From: Vibrio sp. 99-8-1
GTDB lineage: Bacteria; Pseudomonadota; Gammaproteobacteria; Enterobacterales; Vibrionaceae
Length of the DNA: 64,000 nucleotides
Reading direction: 5' to 3'
NCBI RefSeq assembly: GCF_013114595.1
Contig: NZ_VTXE01000017.1
Span: 1-64,000 of the forward strand
Shown: one piece after another, positions 35,527 to 43,918 of the stretch
Layout of the letters: the number at the start of each line of letters is the position of its first letter
Numbering within the stretch: position 1 is the stretch's first letter
Made by a program: the position numbers and the translations under genes
Notes under the pieces: generated by a model
Seen by the model: the letters and a program-made list of their open reading frames with translations, nothing else
The model's database searches: none
What the model was told of the DNA's origin: nothing

Positions 35527-36627
35527 ATGATCACAAGCCGTATCCCAGCGCTTTTGCTTGCGCTAACTCCCTTTTGGTCGACTGCATCATTTGCAACTGA
35601 GGAAGTACAACAGATCGATCCTGTTGTTGCAATTGATGAGAAGATTGATCAAAAGAAGGCCGATATAGACGCAGTGAATCAAGAATATGATTCTGAATCG
35701 GCGAATCTAAAACAGCTTCAACTGGACGCAACTAACTTAACAAGGCAAGGGGCGGAATTGGAAGCAAAACGCAACCGTTCTAAAGCGGCTCTTGATAAGC
35801 AGTTTTCTCGTCTTCTTGATGATCCAGAAACCGATTTATCCAGCTTTCAAGATGAATATCGTTCATCGTGGGAGTCCGTTAAAGAGAACCAAGCGAACCA
35901 GTTAAGCATTAGTCAGCAAATTACCGAGAGTGAAGTTCGTCTCTCACAGACTAAGCAAAAGAAAGCGCGTTTTTCTAATGAGTATGAGAACTTAAAAGAG
36001 TCTCATATTGAAGCAAGAGTGAAACGTATTGCTGCAGAGCTTCGTGAAAGTAGCGTACTAGAAACCAGTTACACCACAACATGTTCGACAACCATGACGT
36101 TGGGTGAGTGTGCTAACCAAGGCAAATATCTCACCAAACAGAAAGCGGTTAAAACCTTTAAAGGTAATCTGTTGTCTAGCTTAACTGAAGCGACATTGGC
36201 TAAACAGAACTTGGACGGTGTTCAACTGAACATTCACGTACAAGAAAGCCAGCTTATTAAGAGTGGCTTCTCTGGTAGCAATGCATTCCACACACAAATG
36301 CAAGCACAATTACAAGCCAAACCCGAAGCGGTTGCCGCATGTAAATTGCTAAGTGTTGAATCTCGCTACTGCTTAAAAGGCAAATCGACTGCAAAATCGA
36401 AAAATGATAAGCAGTGGGCAAACGTCACTGTTCGCTCGGATCAATATAATGACTCAGTCACTATCAATGGTGTTAAGTACGGAAGTACACCGGTAGAAAT
36501 CGTTCTTCCTGCAGGTCGTCACCAAGTAACTGTTTCAAAAGAAGGTTATGAAACCTATAACCGAGTTATCTCAATTAACGGTAACGATACAGTTTGGGTG
36601 AAACTTCTTCCAAGCAAAGAAAGCTAA
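35527..36627 (+). CDS. Exported coiled-coil protein with C-terminal PEGA domain
   Basis: The 366-residue protein has a signal peptide (MITSRIPALLLALTPFWSTASFA). Long helical heptads cover about 25-160, then a region with four spaced cysteines (TCSTTMTLGECANQ; ACKLLSVESRYC), then a PEGA domain from about residue 299 (VTVRSDQYNDSVTINGVKYGSTP, VEIVLPAGRHQVTVSKEGYE). PEGA domains are surface-layer or envelope-associated beta folds. The next gene is a paralogue with the same layout and an extra domain. The frame also opens at a TTG (35515); the ATG at 35527 starts a standard signal peptide. Function unknown; cell-envelope location is well supported. Confidence 0.75.
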   Translation: MITSRIPALLLALTPFWSTASFATEEVQQIDPVVAIDEKIDQKKADIDAVNQEYDSESANLKQLQLDATNLTRQGAELEAKRNRSKAALDKQFSRLLDDPETDLSSFQDEYRSSWESVKENQANQLSISQQITESEVRLSQTKQKKARFSNEYENLKESHIEARVKRIAAELRESSVLETSYTTTCSTTMTLGECANQGKYLTKQKAVKTFKGNLLSSLTEATLAKQNLDGVQLNIHVQESQLIKSGFSGSNAFHTQMQAQLQAKPEAVAACKLLSVESRYCLKGKSTAKSKNDKQWANVTVRSDQYNDSVTINGVKYGSTPVEIVLPAGRHQVTVSKEGYETYNRVISINGNDTVWVKLLPSKES

Positions 36628-36788
36628 GAAATCACTCAGAAACGCTTTGAATTTTCTGATTGATTTCACAAAGCTGATTGTTAAGCGCCATTTTGTCGAC
36701 TATCACACAATGATAACTCCTGACAAAGTGGCGTTTTCGTATAGAATGGGTGAATTGCCCAATTAATCAATAAAGTAGTATTAGAACT

Positions 36789-38612
36789 ATGCGCCAAGGT
36801 TTACCTGCATTATTGCTTGCACTCTCTCCTTGTCTGATACCGACAACCAGCTTCGCTATCGATGCAACGGTTGCTTCAGTACAGGATGTTGAAAGTTCGC
36901 TTAGAGCAAAACAGATTGAAATGGATGCTTCCGCAAAATTGGTAGCAGAACAGAAAGCGAAGATTAGGCAAGCTCAAGAAGAGCAGTCTCGTCTAGAAAA
37001 TCAATCTGCACAGTTAGATAAGAAACTAGCTCAGAGTAAAAAAGCCCTCGATAGAGATTTTGCTCGTATTTCTGATGAGCCCGATTTTGACATCAGGCCA
37101 AGTCAAGGTGCATATCAATCAGCATGGGCAGACGTAAAACAAAACCAAAAAACTCGCTTAGAAGCGGAGCATAAACTGCAAGAGTTGTATGCCGATCTTT
37201 CTCTATTTGAGTTGGATCAGAAACGCTTAAAGCAAGAGCTGGAAAGTATTACTGAAAATAGAATCAGAGCGAGAGTTGAAAGGCTACGTCAAGAACTCAC
37301 ACCGAGTCGACAAGTCGACGTAACTTATACAAATGCCTGTAAAACGGATATGACCATTGCTCAATGTACTGAGCAAACCAAAAACCTGACGCTACAAAAA
37401 GCGGTTAACAAATTTCAGTCTCAGCTCATCAATGCCACAACTGAGTCAAAGCTAGTAAAACAGCACCTTGCTCAAACCTCTTTAAGTATTCATGTTATTG
37501 GCAGCAATACAAACAAAGCTAGCTTTTCGGATAAGATGAGCTACACCATGGCATTGGATGTCAACCTTGAAGCCAGACCTGCCAAAAATACACCGTGTAA
37601 ACTGCTGAACGTTGCGTCAAACTACTGCTTTGACCAAGGAGAAGACCAAAACAACTCCGAGCAGCAGAAAGAAGTACAGTGGGTATCGCTAACAGTACGT
37701 TCAAATCAGTACCAAGATCGAGTTTCTATTGATGGCGTGAGTTACGGCAGCACACCTCTAGACATCATGATCCCTGTTGGTCCACACATGATTAGCATTG
37801 AGAAAGAAGGCTACCGCTCGTTTCATCAAGAGTTAAAAGTGACTGGAGATCAAACTTTAAGAGCCGTACTACGAGAAACCGAAAACCTTCCTCATTCAGG
37901 TCGAGTCTTTGCGGATTCACTTGGTAGTAACACCAAGGCACCGGAAATGGTAGTTGTAGGCTCTGGGCAATATCTGATCGGTGAGAACGGTGCTAAGCAA
38001 GTTAGCATCGATAATGCTTACTCAATCTCATCGACACCTATTACTGTTGGTGAGTTTGAACTATTTGTTAGCTCAACGGGTTATCAAACCGATGCGGAAT
38101 TAAAAAATATCTGCACCACGGTAGAAGAGTCTCAAATTATTCCAATTAGTGGCAGCTATTGGCGCAACCCGGGCTTTAAACAGTCGGCAAATTATCCTGC
38201 AGTTTGTATAAGCCAAGCCGATGCGATTGCCTATACGCGATGGTTATCTAAAGAGACAGGTTATCACTACCGTCTGCCAAATGAGACGGAGTGGGAAGTC
38301 GCCGCACTTGCCGGAGCACACACCGATTTTTGGTGGGGTGACTCATTCGGAGCAGGTCAAGCGAATACCGGCTGGGGTGGCACCAAATGGTCTAACGTAA
38401 GTGCTTCTCCGGTAAAAACATTTGCACCTAATGGCTTTGGTTTCTATGACGTAGTAGGAAATGTTTGGGAATGGACCAATGACAGCCGAGGCGTAACAAA
38501 AGGGGGCGCTTGGAGCTTCTCACCAAATCAAGCCACTGCGTACAGTCGACTGTTCTTAGCTCCTAATACCGCATCTAACTATGTTGGCTTTAGAATACTA
38601 AGACAGCTTTAA
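36789..38612 (+). CDS. Exported coiled-coil/PEGA protein with formylglycine-enzyme-like domain
   Basis: This 607-residue paralogue of the preceding gene has a signal peptide (MRQGLPALLLALSPCLIPTTSFA), coiled coil (about 30-170), the same four-cysteine region (ACKTDMTIAQCTEQ; PCKLLNVASNYC) and a PEGA domain at the same position, about residue 299. Residues 375-607 add an FGE/SUMF1-type fold (YSISSTPITVGEFELFV, YRLPNETEWEVAALAG, GFYDVVGNVWEWTND, GGAWSFSP, NYVGFRILR). The two catalytic cysteines of true formylglycine enzymes are absent, so it is probably a binding module of the PvdO/TagH-neighbour kind. Confidence 0.8.
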   Translation: MRQGLPALLLALSPCLIPTTSFAIDATVASVQDVESSLRAKQIEMDASAKLVAEQKAKIRQAQEEQSRLENQSAQLDKKLAQSKKALDRDFARISDEPDFDIRPSQGAYQSAWADVKQNQKTRLEAEHKLQELYADLSLFELDQKRLKQELESITENRIRARVERLRQELTPSRQVDVTYTNACKTDMTIAQCTEQTKNLTLQKAVNKFQSQLINATTESKLVKQHLAQTSLSIHVIGSNTNKASFSDKMSYTMALDVNLEARPAKNTPCKLLNVASNYCFDQGEDQNNSEQQKEVQWVSLTVRSNQYQDRVSIDGVSYGSTPLDIMIPVGPHMISIEKEGYRSFHQELKVTGDQTLRAVLRETENLPHSGRVFADSLGSNTKAPEMVVVGSGQYLIGENGAKQVSIDNAYSISSTPITVGEFELFVSSTGYQTDAELKNICTTVEESQIIPISGSYWRNPGFKQSANYPAVCISQADAIAYTRWLSKETGYHYRLPNETEWEVAALAGAHTDFWWGDSFGAGQANTGWGGTKWSNVSASPVKTFAPNGFGFYDVVGNVWEWTNDSRGVTKGGAWSFSPNQATAYSRLFLAPNTASNYVGFRILRQL

Positions 38613-38630
38613 TTAAACCGACAACCACTA

Positions 38631-38661
38631 AAAAGACCGGGCATCACTACCCGGTCTTTTT
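38631..38661. terminator. Bidirectional terminator between the PEGA-FGE gene and pdxH
   Basis: AAAAGACCGGG (38631-38641) and CCCGGTCTTTT (38650-38660) form a perfect 11-base stem with A and T runs at both ends, between two convergent genes. Confidence 0.85.
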
Positions 38662-38678
38662 ATTAGAAAGCGATAAAA

Positions 38679-39314
38679 TTAAGGCGCTAACCTTTCAATA
38701 TCCCACTCTTCATCATGTTTCTGAAATAAAAATCTATCGTGCAAACGGTGTTCACCACCTTGCCAAAACTCAATAGACTCAGGGCGAATACGGTATCCTC
38801 CCCAAAATGAAGGGATAGGTATCTCTCCATTAGCAAATTTCTGCTTAAGCTCAAGGTACTTTCCTTCTAACAGCCCTCGAGCAGAAAGACGACTACTCTG
38901 TTTACTCGCCCAAGCCGCAATTTGACTCTCTTTTGGTCGAGAAGAAAAATACTTCATATTCTCCACTGCGCTGAGCTTCTCAGCAACACCTGTAATATGA
39001 ACCTGTCTTTCTATTGGGTGCCACGGAAAATGCAAACTCACTTTTGCATTATCTTCAATTTGTTGTGCTTTTCGGCTGGCCAAGTTGGTATAAAACACAA
39101 AGCCCGTATTATCAACATCTTTTAATAACACGATGCGCTGAAAAGGCTGCCCAGTTTTATCAACGGTTGCAACTGTCATTGCGGTAGGGTCCGTTAACTT
39201 GGCATCAACCGCTTGTTGTAACCAGAGATTAAACTGTTCCACTGGATTTTCATTGATATCTTTGCGGCGTAGACCGCCTTTTATATATTCGCGGCGAATA
39301 TCTGACAGTTCCAT
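38679..39314 (-). CDS. pdxH: Pyridoxamine/pyridoxine 5'-phosphate oxidase
   Basis: The 211-residue protein is a full-length Pdx[33 protein letters not shown] (FMN binding), [66 protein letters not shown] and the C-terminal WDIERLAP. It oxidises pyridoxamine or pyridoxine phosphate to pyridoxal phosphate using FMN and oxygen. It is monocistronic. In Vibrio it commonly precedes the lap cluster on chromosome II, as here. Confidence 0.95.
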   Translation of the reverse strand: MELSDIRREYIKGGLRRKDINENPVEQFNLWLQQAVDAKLTDPTAMTVATVDKTGQPFQRIVLLKDVDNTGFVFYTNLASRKAQQIEDNAKVSLHFPWHPIERQVHITGVAEKLSAVENMKYFSSRPKESQIAAWASKQSSRLSARGLLEGKYLELKQKFANGEIPIPSFWGGYRIRPESIEFWQGGEHRLHDRFLFQKHDEEWDIERLAP

Positions 39315-39891
39315 TTTTAATCCTTACTCTTTTTTTTCGATTTTGCGCTTATATTCAACTAACCTCAAGAGGCTTATTCAGCGAGAATTCATTGGCTTGT
39401 GATCAAAACACTGATTTGAAGACATAGTCACTCTACGACAAGAATCCGTAACACAGAGCAGGAGCCAATAAAACTCGCCCTTTGGGAGCTCATCAACCTC
39501 CCCATTTCTGCGTCAGATAACCTTGAAAGGGGGATGCCATTGCTTCGATTATCTCTTTTTGAACTGAGCCTGTTGATGCAGATCTGACTCCTGAATCTTG
39601 AGGTCAAATGAGTATATACCTTACAACAAGCAAGACAGATCAATCACTGATTAATCGTTGTTTGCGGCAATAGCAGCAAACAATACCGTCAATATACCAA
39701 ACCTAACTATTTGAGAGCCAAATAAAAGTCTCTGAACCTTAACATTTATCTTAACAAAGAATAAAATTGATTATTAATATATACTCAAGTAACTCCGCTC
39801 AACGGCAACAGCTGTGCTATCAGCCTTTTAAAATGCTTGAGTTCTCCGTCTTCATCAAATAACTGGTGTTATAAATCTCTAGGGATAGCGA
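39315..39891. other. Long intergenic region with degraded repeat arms
   Basis: No gene is supported in these 577 bases. AATCTTGAGGTCAAATGAGTATA (split at 39594-39616) and TATATACTCAAGT (39778-39790) are arms of the same palindromic repeat family as 13641-13695 and face each other across about 160 bases. A 71-residue minus frame here has no ribosome-binding site and no recognisable composition. The lapC promoter must lie near the right end. Confidence 0.5.
39594..39616 (+). repeat. Single arm of the Vibrio-type palindromic repeat
   Basis: The arm reads AATCTTGAGGTC followed by AAATGAGTATA, matching 13673-13695 except for CACTTG changed to AAATG. The opposite arm nearby is decayed. Confidence 0.45.
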
Positions 39892-41283
39892 ATGAGTAGT
39901 AAGAATTATCAAAAGCTAACAGATAATGAATTAGATTATATCGATGATAAAACCGCAGCACTGCTACTCAATACACCAAGTAGTGCAAGGTTACTACTTT
40001 GGATCATGGTACTGTTTTTTATTGCCGCTATTGCTTGGGCTGGCTGGGCACAAATAGATAAAGTCACCGTCGGACAAGGGAAAGTCATTCCTTCCTCTCA
40101 ACTTCAGATCGTACAGAACCTAGAAGGCGGATTAGTTAAACGCCTATTAGTTAAAGAAGGTGAAATGGTCGAAGAGGGACAACAGCTCATATTAATTGAT
40201 GACACACGTTTTCGATCTGATTTTAGAGAACGCGAACAACAAGTCGCAAACCTTACCGCCAGTGTTTTACAATTATCCGCGTCAATTACCAGTGTTGTGG
40301 TAATGGAAAATTTTGACAACAGCAACTGGCAAGAGAGTGTAAAAATCAACTCGAGTAAACTCGCTTTTCCTCCGGTGTTGTCTGAGGGGCAACCCGCTCT
40401 AGTAAAACGACAGTTTGCAGAGTACAAACAAGACCTCGAGAACTTAAACAATCGGGTATCCGTTTTGGCGCAACAGGTGAACCAGAAACAACAAGAGCTG
40501 GTGGAGCTAAGAGCAAGAGCGAGAAACCTAAAGACCAGTTATAACTTTGCCAAAAGAGAGCTCGATATAACAGAACCTCTAGCCATCGAAGGGGTGGTTC
40601 CTAAAATTGAACTGCTGAAACTGCAACGTCAATTAAATGATACTCGACGAGAGTTAACCTCTACTGAACTCAAAATTCCGACTTTAATATCGGCTATCCG
40701 TGAAGCAACATTGAGCCGAGTTGATGCTGCCCTTAAATTTCGTTCCGAGCAGCAAGAGAAGCTCAATCAGGCTCAAGATAAGTTGTCAGCCATCACTGAG
40801 TCTGCTGTCGGGCTAGAAGACAGAGTGAATCGTACCGTCGTTATCTCGCCTGTCACAGGGACAGTTAAGAAGCTTTATATCAACACCGTTGGTGGTGTTA
40901 TCCAACCGGGCATGGACCTAATTGAAATTGTACCTTCCGAGGACACGCTTTTAGTTGAAGCTAAAATTGCCCCGCAAGATATCGCATTTTTGCGCCCGGG
41001 CTTGCAAGCCATTGTTAAGTTTAGCGCCTATGATTTTACTCGATACGGTGGCTTAGAAGGCGTTCTGGAACACATTAGTGCCGATACCATTCAAGATGAA
41101 GAGGGAAACAGCTTCTACTTAGTTCGAGTGCGAACTGACGAGCATAAGTTTGGGGCTATGGGAGAACTGCCCATCATTCCAGGAATGACCACTTCCGTAG
41201 ATATTATTACCGGTAAGCGTACGGTTTTAGACTATCTGTTGAAACCTATTCTTTCGGCAAAACAGACCGCACTCAGAGAATAA
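39892..41283 (+). CDS. lapC: Type I secretion membrane fusion protein (LapC/HlyD family)
   Basis: The 463-residue protein has one membrane helix (about 35-55), a lipoyl half-domain (IVQNLEGGLVKRLLVKEGEMVEEGQQL), a long coiled-coil hairpin (130-310) and the C-terminal beta region (VVISPVTGTVKKLYINTVGGVIQPG; PGMTTSVDIITGKRTVLDYLLKPIL). The ending is typical of HlyD/LapC adaptors. It links the inner-membrane ABC transporter encoded downstream to a TolC-like channel for secretion of a large adhesin. It is the first gene of a lapC-lapG-lapD-lapB operon. Confidence 0.9.
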   Translation: MSSKNYQKLTDNELDYIDDKTAALLLNTPSSARLLLWIMVLFFIAAIAWAGWAQIDKVTVGQGKVIPSSQLQIVQNLEGGLVKRLLVKEGEMVEEGQQLILIDDTRFRSDFREREQQVANLTASVLQLSASITSVVVMENFDNSNWQESVKINSSKLAFPPVLSEGQPALVKRQFAEYKQDLENLNNRVSVLAQQVNQKQQELVELRARARNLKTSYNFAKRELDITEPLAIEGVVPKIELLKLQRQLNDTRRELTSTELKIPTLISAIREATLSRVDAALKFRSEQQEKLNQAQDKLSAITESAVGLEDRVNRTVVISPVTGTVKKLYINTVGGVIQPGMDLIEIVPSEDTLLVEAKIAPQDIAFLRPGLQAIVKFSAYDFTRYGGLEGVLEHISADTIQDEEGNSFYLVRVRTDEHKFGAMGELPIIPGMTTSVDIITGKRTVLDYLLKPILSAKQTALRE

Positions 41284-41322
41284 ACAGCCTATGTATTATT
41301 TCAAATTAGGTGATATTACGCC

Positions 41323-41988
41323 GTGATGATTCGCCTAGTACTGCTCTCCCTACTCATGTTCTCAGTAACCTCACTGGCTCTCAATAGTCAGGAACAGCGC
41401 TGGGTTGACGCAGTATCAAATACATATGGCCCTCGGGCAGGCAAACGAGTCGATGCTTGGCGGAAAACAATGGCGTCACTTAAGTCTCAAAGTGAATCGC
41501 AACAGATGAGCAAGATAAATCAGTTTTTTAATCAGCTCTACTTTGTCAATGATATCGATTTATGGGGAAAGAACGATTACTGGGCAACACCATTAGAGTT
41601 TTTGGGAAGCAACGCCGGCGATTGTGAGGACTTCACCATCGCCAAGTATTTTTCACTACTAGAACTGGGTATATCCGATAAGAAACTGAGATTGGTTTAT
41701 GTTAAGTCACTAACACTTAACCAGTTCCATATGGTTTTGGCCTATTACTCGACCCCAAATGCTGTACCCGTTCTACTGGATAATATTGATCCAGAAATAA
41801 AACCGGCCACTAAACGCCGTGACTTACTGCCTATCTATAGCTTTAACGGTAAGAACTTGTGGCTCATGAAAGAAAAAGCAAGCGGAAAACTGGCCGGTAA
41901 AGCGTCCAGATTAAGCTTATGGAATGACCTACGTTCCCGCAATAAATCGCTGGAATTCAATAAACCAATAATTAACTACGATGAGTAA
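41323..41988 (+). CDS. lapG: Periplasmic adhesin-releasing cysteine protease LapG
   Basis: The 221-residue protein has a signal peptide (IRLVLLSLLMFSVTSLAL) and the bacterial transglutaminase-like cysteine proteinase fold. The catalytic Cys lies in AGDCEDFTIAKYF (about residue 101), the His in NQFHMVLAYY (about 136) and the Asp in LLDNIDPEIKPA. Acidic residues around the Cys match the calcium site. LapG cleaves the retention domain of LapA-type adhesins, releasing the cell from a surface, unless held by LapD. The frame starts at GTG 41323, with an ATG immediately after at 41326. Confidence 0.9.
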   Translation: MMIRLVLLSLLMFSVTSLALNSQEQRWVDAVSNTYGPRAGKRVDAWRKTMASLKSQSESQQMSKINQFFNQLYFVNDIDLWGKNDYWATPLEFLGSNAGDCEDFTIAKYFSLLELGISDKKLRLVYVKSLTLNQFHMVLAYYSTPNAVPVLLDNIDPEIKPATKRRDLLPIYSFNGKNLWLMKEKASGKLAGKASRLSLWNDLRSRNKSLEFNKPIINYDE

Positions 41989-41993
41989 CCACC

Positions 41994-43904
41994 ATGACAT
42001 TATATAAACAACTTGTCGCGGGTATGTTAGCTGTATTTTTGATACTGATTGGCTCAGTAATGGCTGTCGAGTTCAAAACCACTCGCAACTTCTTAATGCA
42101 GCAACAACGTTCAGAGATGAACAATACCATTAATACCGTAGGATTAGCTTTAGCACCCTATCTTGAACAAAAAGATAGCGTTGCTGTTGAATCGGTAATC
42201 AACGCTCTTTTCGACGGAAGTTCATACTCCGTTGTTCGATTGACCTTTTTAGATACCGATGAAGAGATTGTCCGTTCTTATCCCGTAGTCGCCAATGGTG
42301 TACCTAAGTGGTTTACTGAGCTTAACTTCCTCAATAAGTTACATGATCGTCGAGTGGTAACCAGTGGTTGGATGCAGCTTGCTGAAATTGAGATCGTTAG
42401 CCACCCCGGTGACGCCTACGAGCAACTCTGGGCCGCTCTTGTTAATCTGGCCACCGCCTTTTTAGGTATGTTCCTGATTGGTATTGTTCTTGTGTCATTG
42501 ATGCTTACACGTGCACTTAAGCCACTAAAGCTGATCACTCGGAAAATGGAAGATATTGCGAAAAACCATTTTGGAGAGCCATTAGAAAAACCGAGAACAA
42601 AAGATCTCATTGCTGTGGTTGAAGGCATCAACTCCATGTCAAAGCAGGTAGAAAAGAGTTTTAGAGCACAAGCTAAAGAAGCGGAACAGTTACGTAAACG
42701 CGCTTATATGGACCCTGTCTCTCAACTAGGAAACCGTTCATTCTTCATGGGACAGTTAACTCAGTGGTTGAATGAGTCTGGCAAAGGAGGGGTTGCTCTC
42801 CTTCAAGCTCAGTTTATTAAAGATGCTTACGATGAGTCCGGCTATGAGACTGGCGATCAACTCGTCAAGGAGCTTTCTGACCATCTCAAAGTTACCATGA
42901 ACTCCCCAGCGGTCACCATTGCAAGAATCAACACCGAAGAGTTTGGCTTTATTCTGCCTAATGTCAGCGAAGAAGAGCTAAAACTGTTGGCGAATAATAT
43001 AGTAGATAATGCACAAAACATGCGGCCTGACCCAACAGGTACTGCGCCAATGGAGCTATCGCTAGGTCTGGTGTATAACGAAGAACGCAAATCCACTACC
43101 GATATTCTCTCTTTAGTGGATAACGCACTCTCTTTAGCGCATTCACATCCAGAGCAGAGCTATGGCTTGGTCTCTAATAGCAATGATCAAATGATGCTGG
43201 GTAAACAGCAGTGGAAAGCACTGGTGGAAGAGGCGATTAACAACCAATCTATCGAGTTTAAGTTCCAGTCAGCAAACCAAGCAAATGGTGAAAGTTTCCA
43301 CAAAGAAGTCTTCTCGTCCATTGAGAAAGATGGCACTCGCTATACTGCAAACCAGTACCTATTTGCTCTTGAGCAACTGAATGCCGGTTACATCTTTGAT
43401 GAGTATGTTATCGAAAGCATGATCAAGGGACTAGAAGAAGGAAGCATCGAAGGAACCATAGCGATTAACTTAACGGTTAGCAGTATTTCTGAACCGAGCT
43501 TTATCCGCTGGTTAACCAAAGTACTATCAAAACATCACTCTGTCGCCAATAGACTGCATTTTGAAATTCCTGAGATCTGCTTTGTGAATAACCAACACCA
43601 TACCGCCCTACTGTGCCACGCAATTCGCAGCAGTGGTTCAGAGTTTGGCGTTGATAATTACGGTCGAAACTTCCACTCACTTGATTACATCAATGAGTTT
43701 AGACCTACATATGTGAAACTGGATTATCTATATACCCATCAAATTGAAGATGAGAAACAGCGTTATACGTTAACCTCTATTTCAAGAACCGCACACGATC
43801 TTGGTGTGACAACCATTGCTTCAAGGGTAGAAACACAAGCTCAATTAGATTTTCTGTCTGAGCACTTTATAGAAGTGTTCCAAGGCTTCATCGTCGATAA
43901 ATAA
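41994..43904 (+). CDS. lapD: Cyclic-di-GMP receptor LapD (degenerate GGDEF-EAL)
   Basis: The 636-residue inner-membrane protein has helices at about 5-25 and 150-172 flanking a LapD/MoxY-type periplasmic domain, then HAMP, GGDEF-like and EAL-like domains. The catalytic motifs are lost: the GGDEF position reads INTEEF (about 312-317) and the EAL position reads KEVF. This fits LapD, which binds but does not make or break cyclic di-GMP. When bound, it sequesters LapG through the periplasmic domain, keeping the adhesin on the surface. It follows lapG by 5 bases and precedes lapB by 14. Confidence 0.92.
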   Translation: MTLYKQLVAGMLAVFLILIGSVMAVEFKTTRNFLMQQQRSEMNNTINTVGLALAPYLEQKDSVAVESVINALFDGSSYSVVRLTFLDTDEEIVRSYPVVANGVPKWFTELNFLNKLHDRRVVTSGWMQLAEIEIVSHPGDAYEQLWAALVNLATAFLGMFLIGIVLVSLMLTRALKPLKLITRKMEDIAKNHFGEPLEKPRTKDLIAVVEGINSMSKQVEKSFRAQAKEAEQLRKRAYMDPVSQLGNRSFFMGQLTQWLNESGKGGVALLQAQFIKDAYDESGYETGDQLVKELSDHLKVTMNSPAVTIARINTEEFGFILPNVSEEELKLLANNIVDNAQNMRPDPTGTAPMELSLGLVYNEERKSTTDILSLVDNALSLAHSHPEQSYGLVSNSNDQMMLGKQQWKALVEEAINNQSIEFKFQSANQANGESFHKEVFSSIEKDGTRYTANQYLFALEQLNAGYIFDEYVIESMIKGLEEGSIEGTIAINLTVSSISEPSFIRWLTKVLSKHHSVANRLHFEIPEICFVNNQHHTALLCHAIRSSGSEFGVDNYGRNFHSLDYINEFRPTYVKLDYLYTHQIEDEKQRYTLTSISRTAHDLGVTTIASRVETQAQLDFLSEHFIEVFQGFIVDK

Positions 43905-43918
43905 AGGGCCGTAGCACA

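Noticed and set aside
36789-38612. True formylglycine-generating sulfatase activator
   Set aside because: The C-terminal fold fits, but the catalytic cysteines near the GG-W motif are missing (GGAWSFSP) and no sulfatase gene is nearby.
39428-39643. 71-codon minus-strand frame upstream of lapC
   Set aside because: It coincides with decayed palindromic repeat sequence, has no ribosome-binding site and a non-protein-like composition.
41994-43904. Active diguanylate cyclase or phosphodiesterase in the lap operon
   Set aside because: Both signature motifs are lost (INTEEF and KEVF) and the neighbours fit LapD, a non-catalytic receptor.
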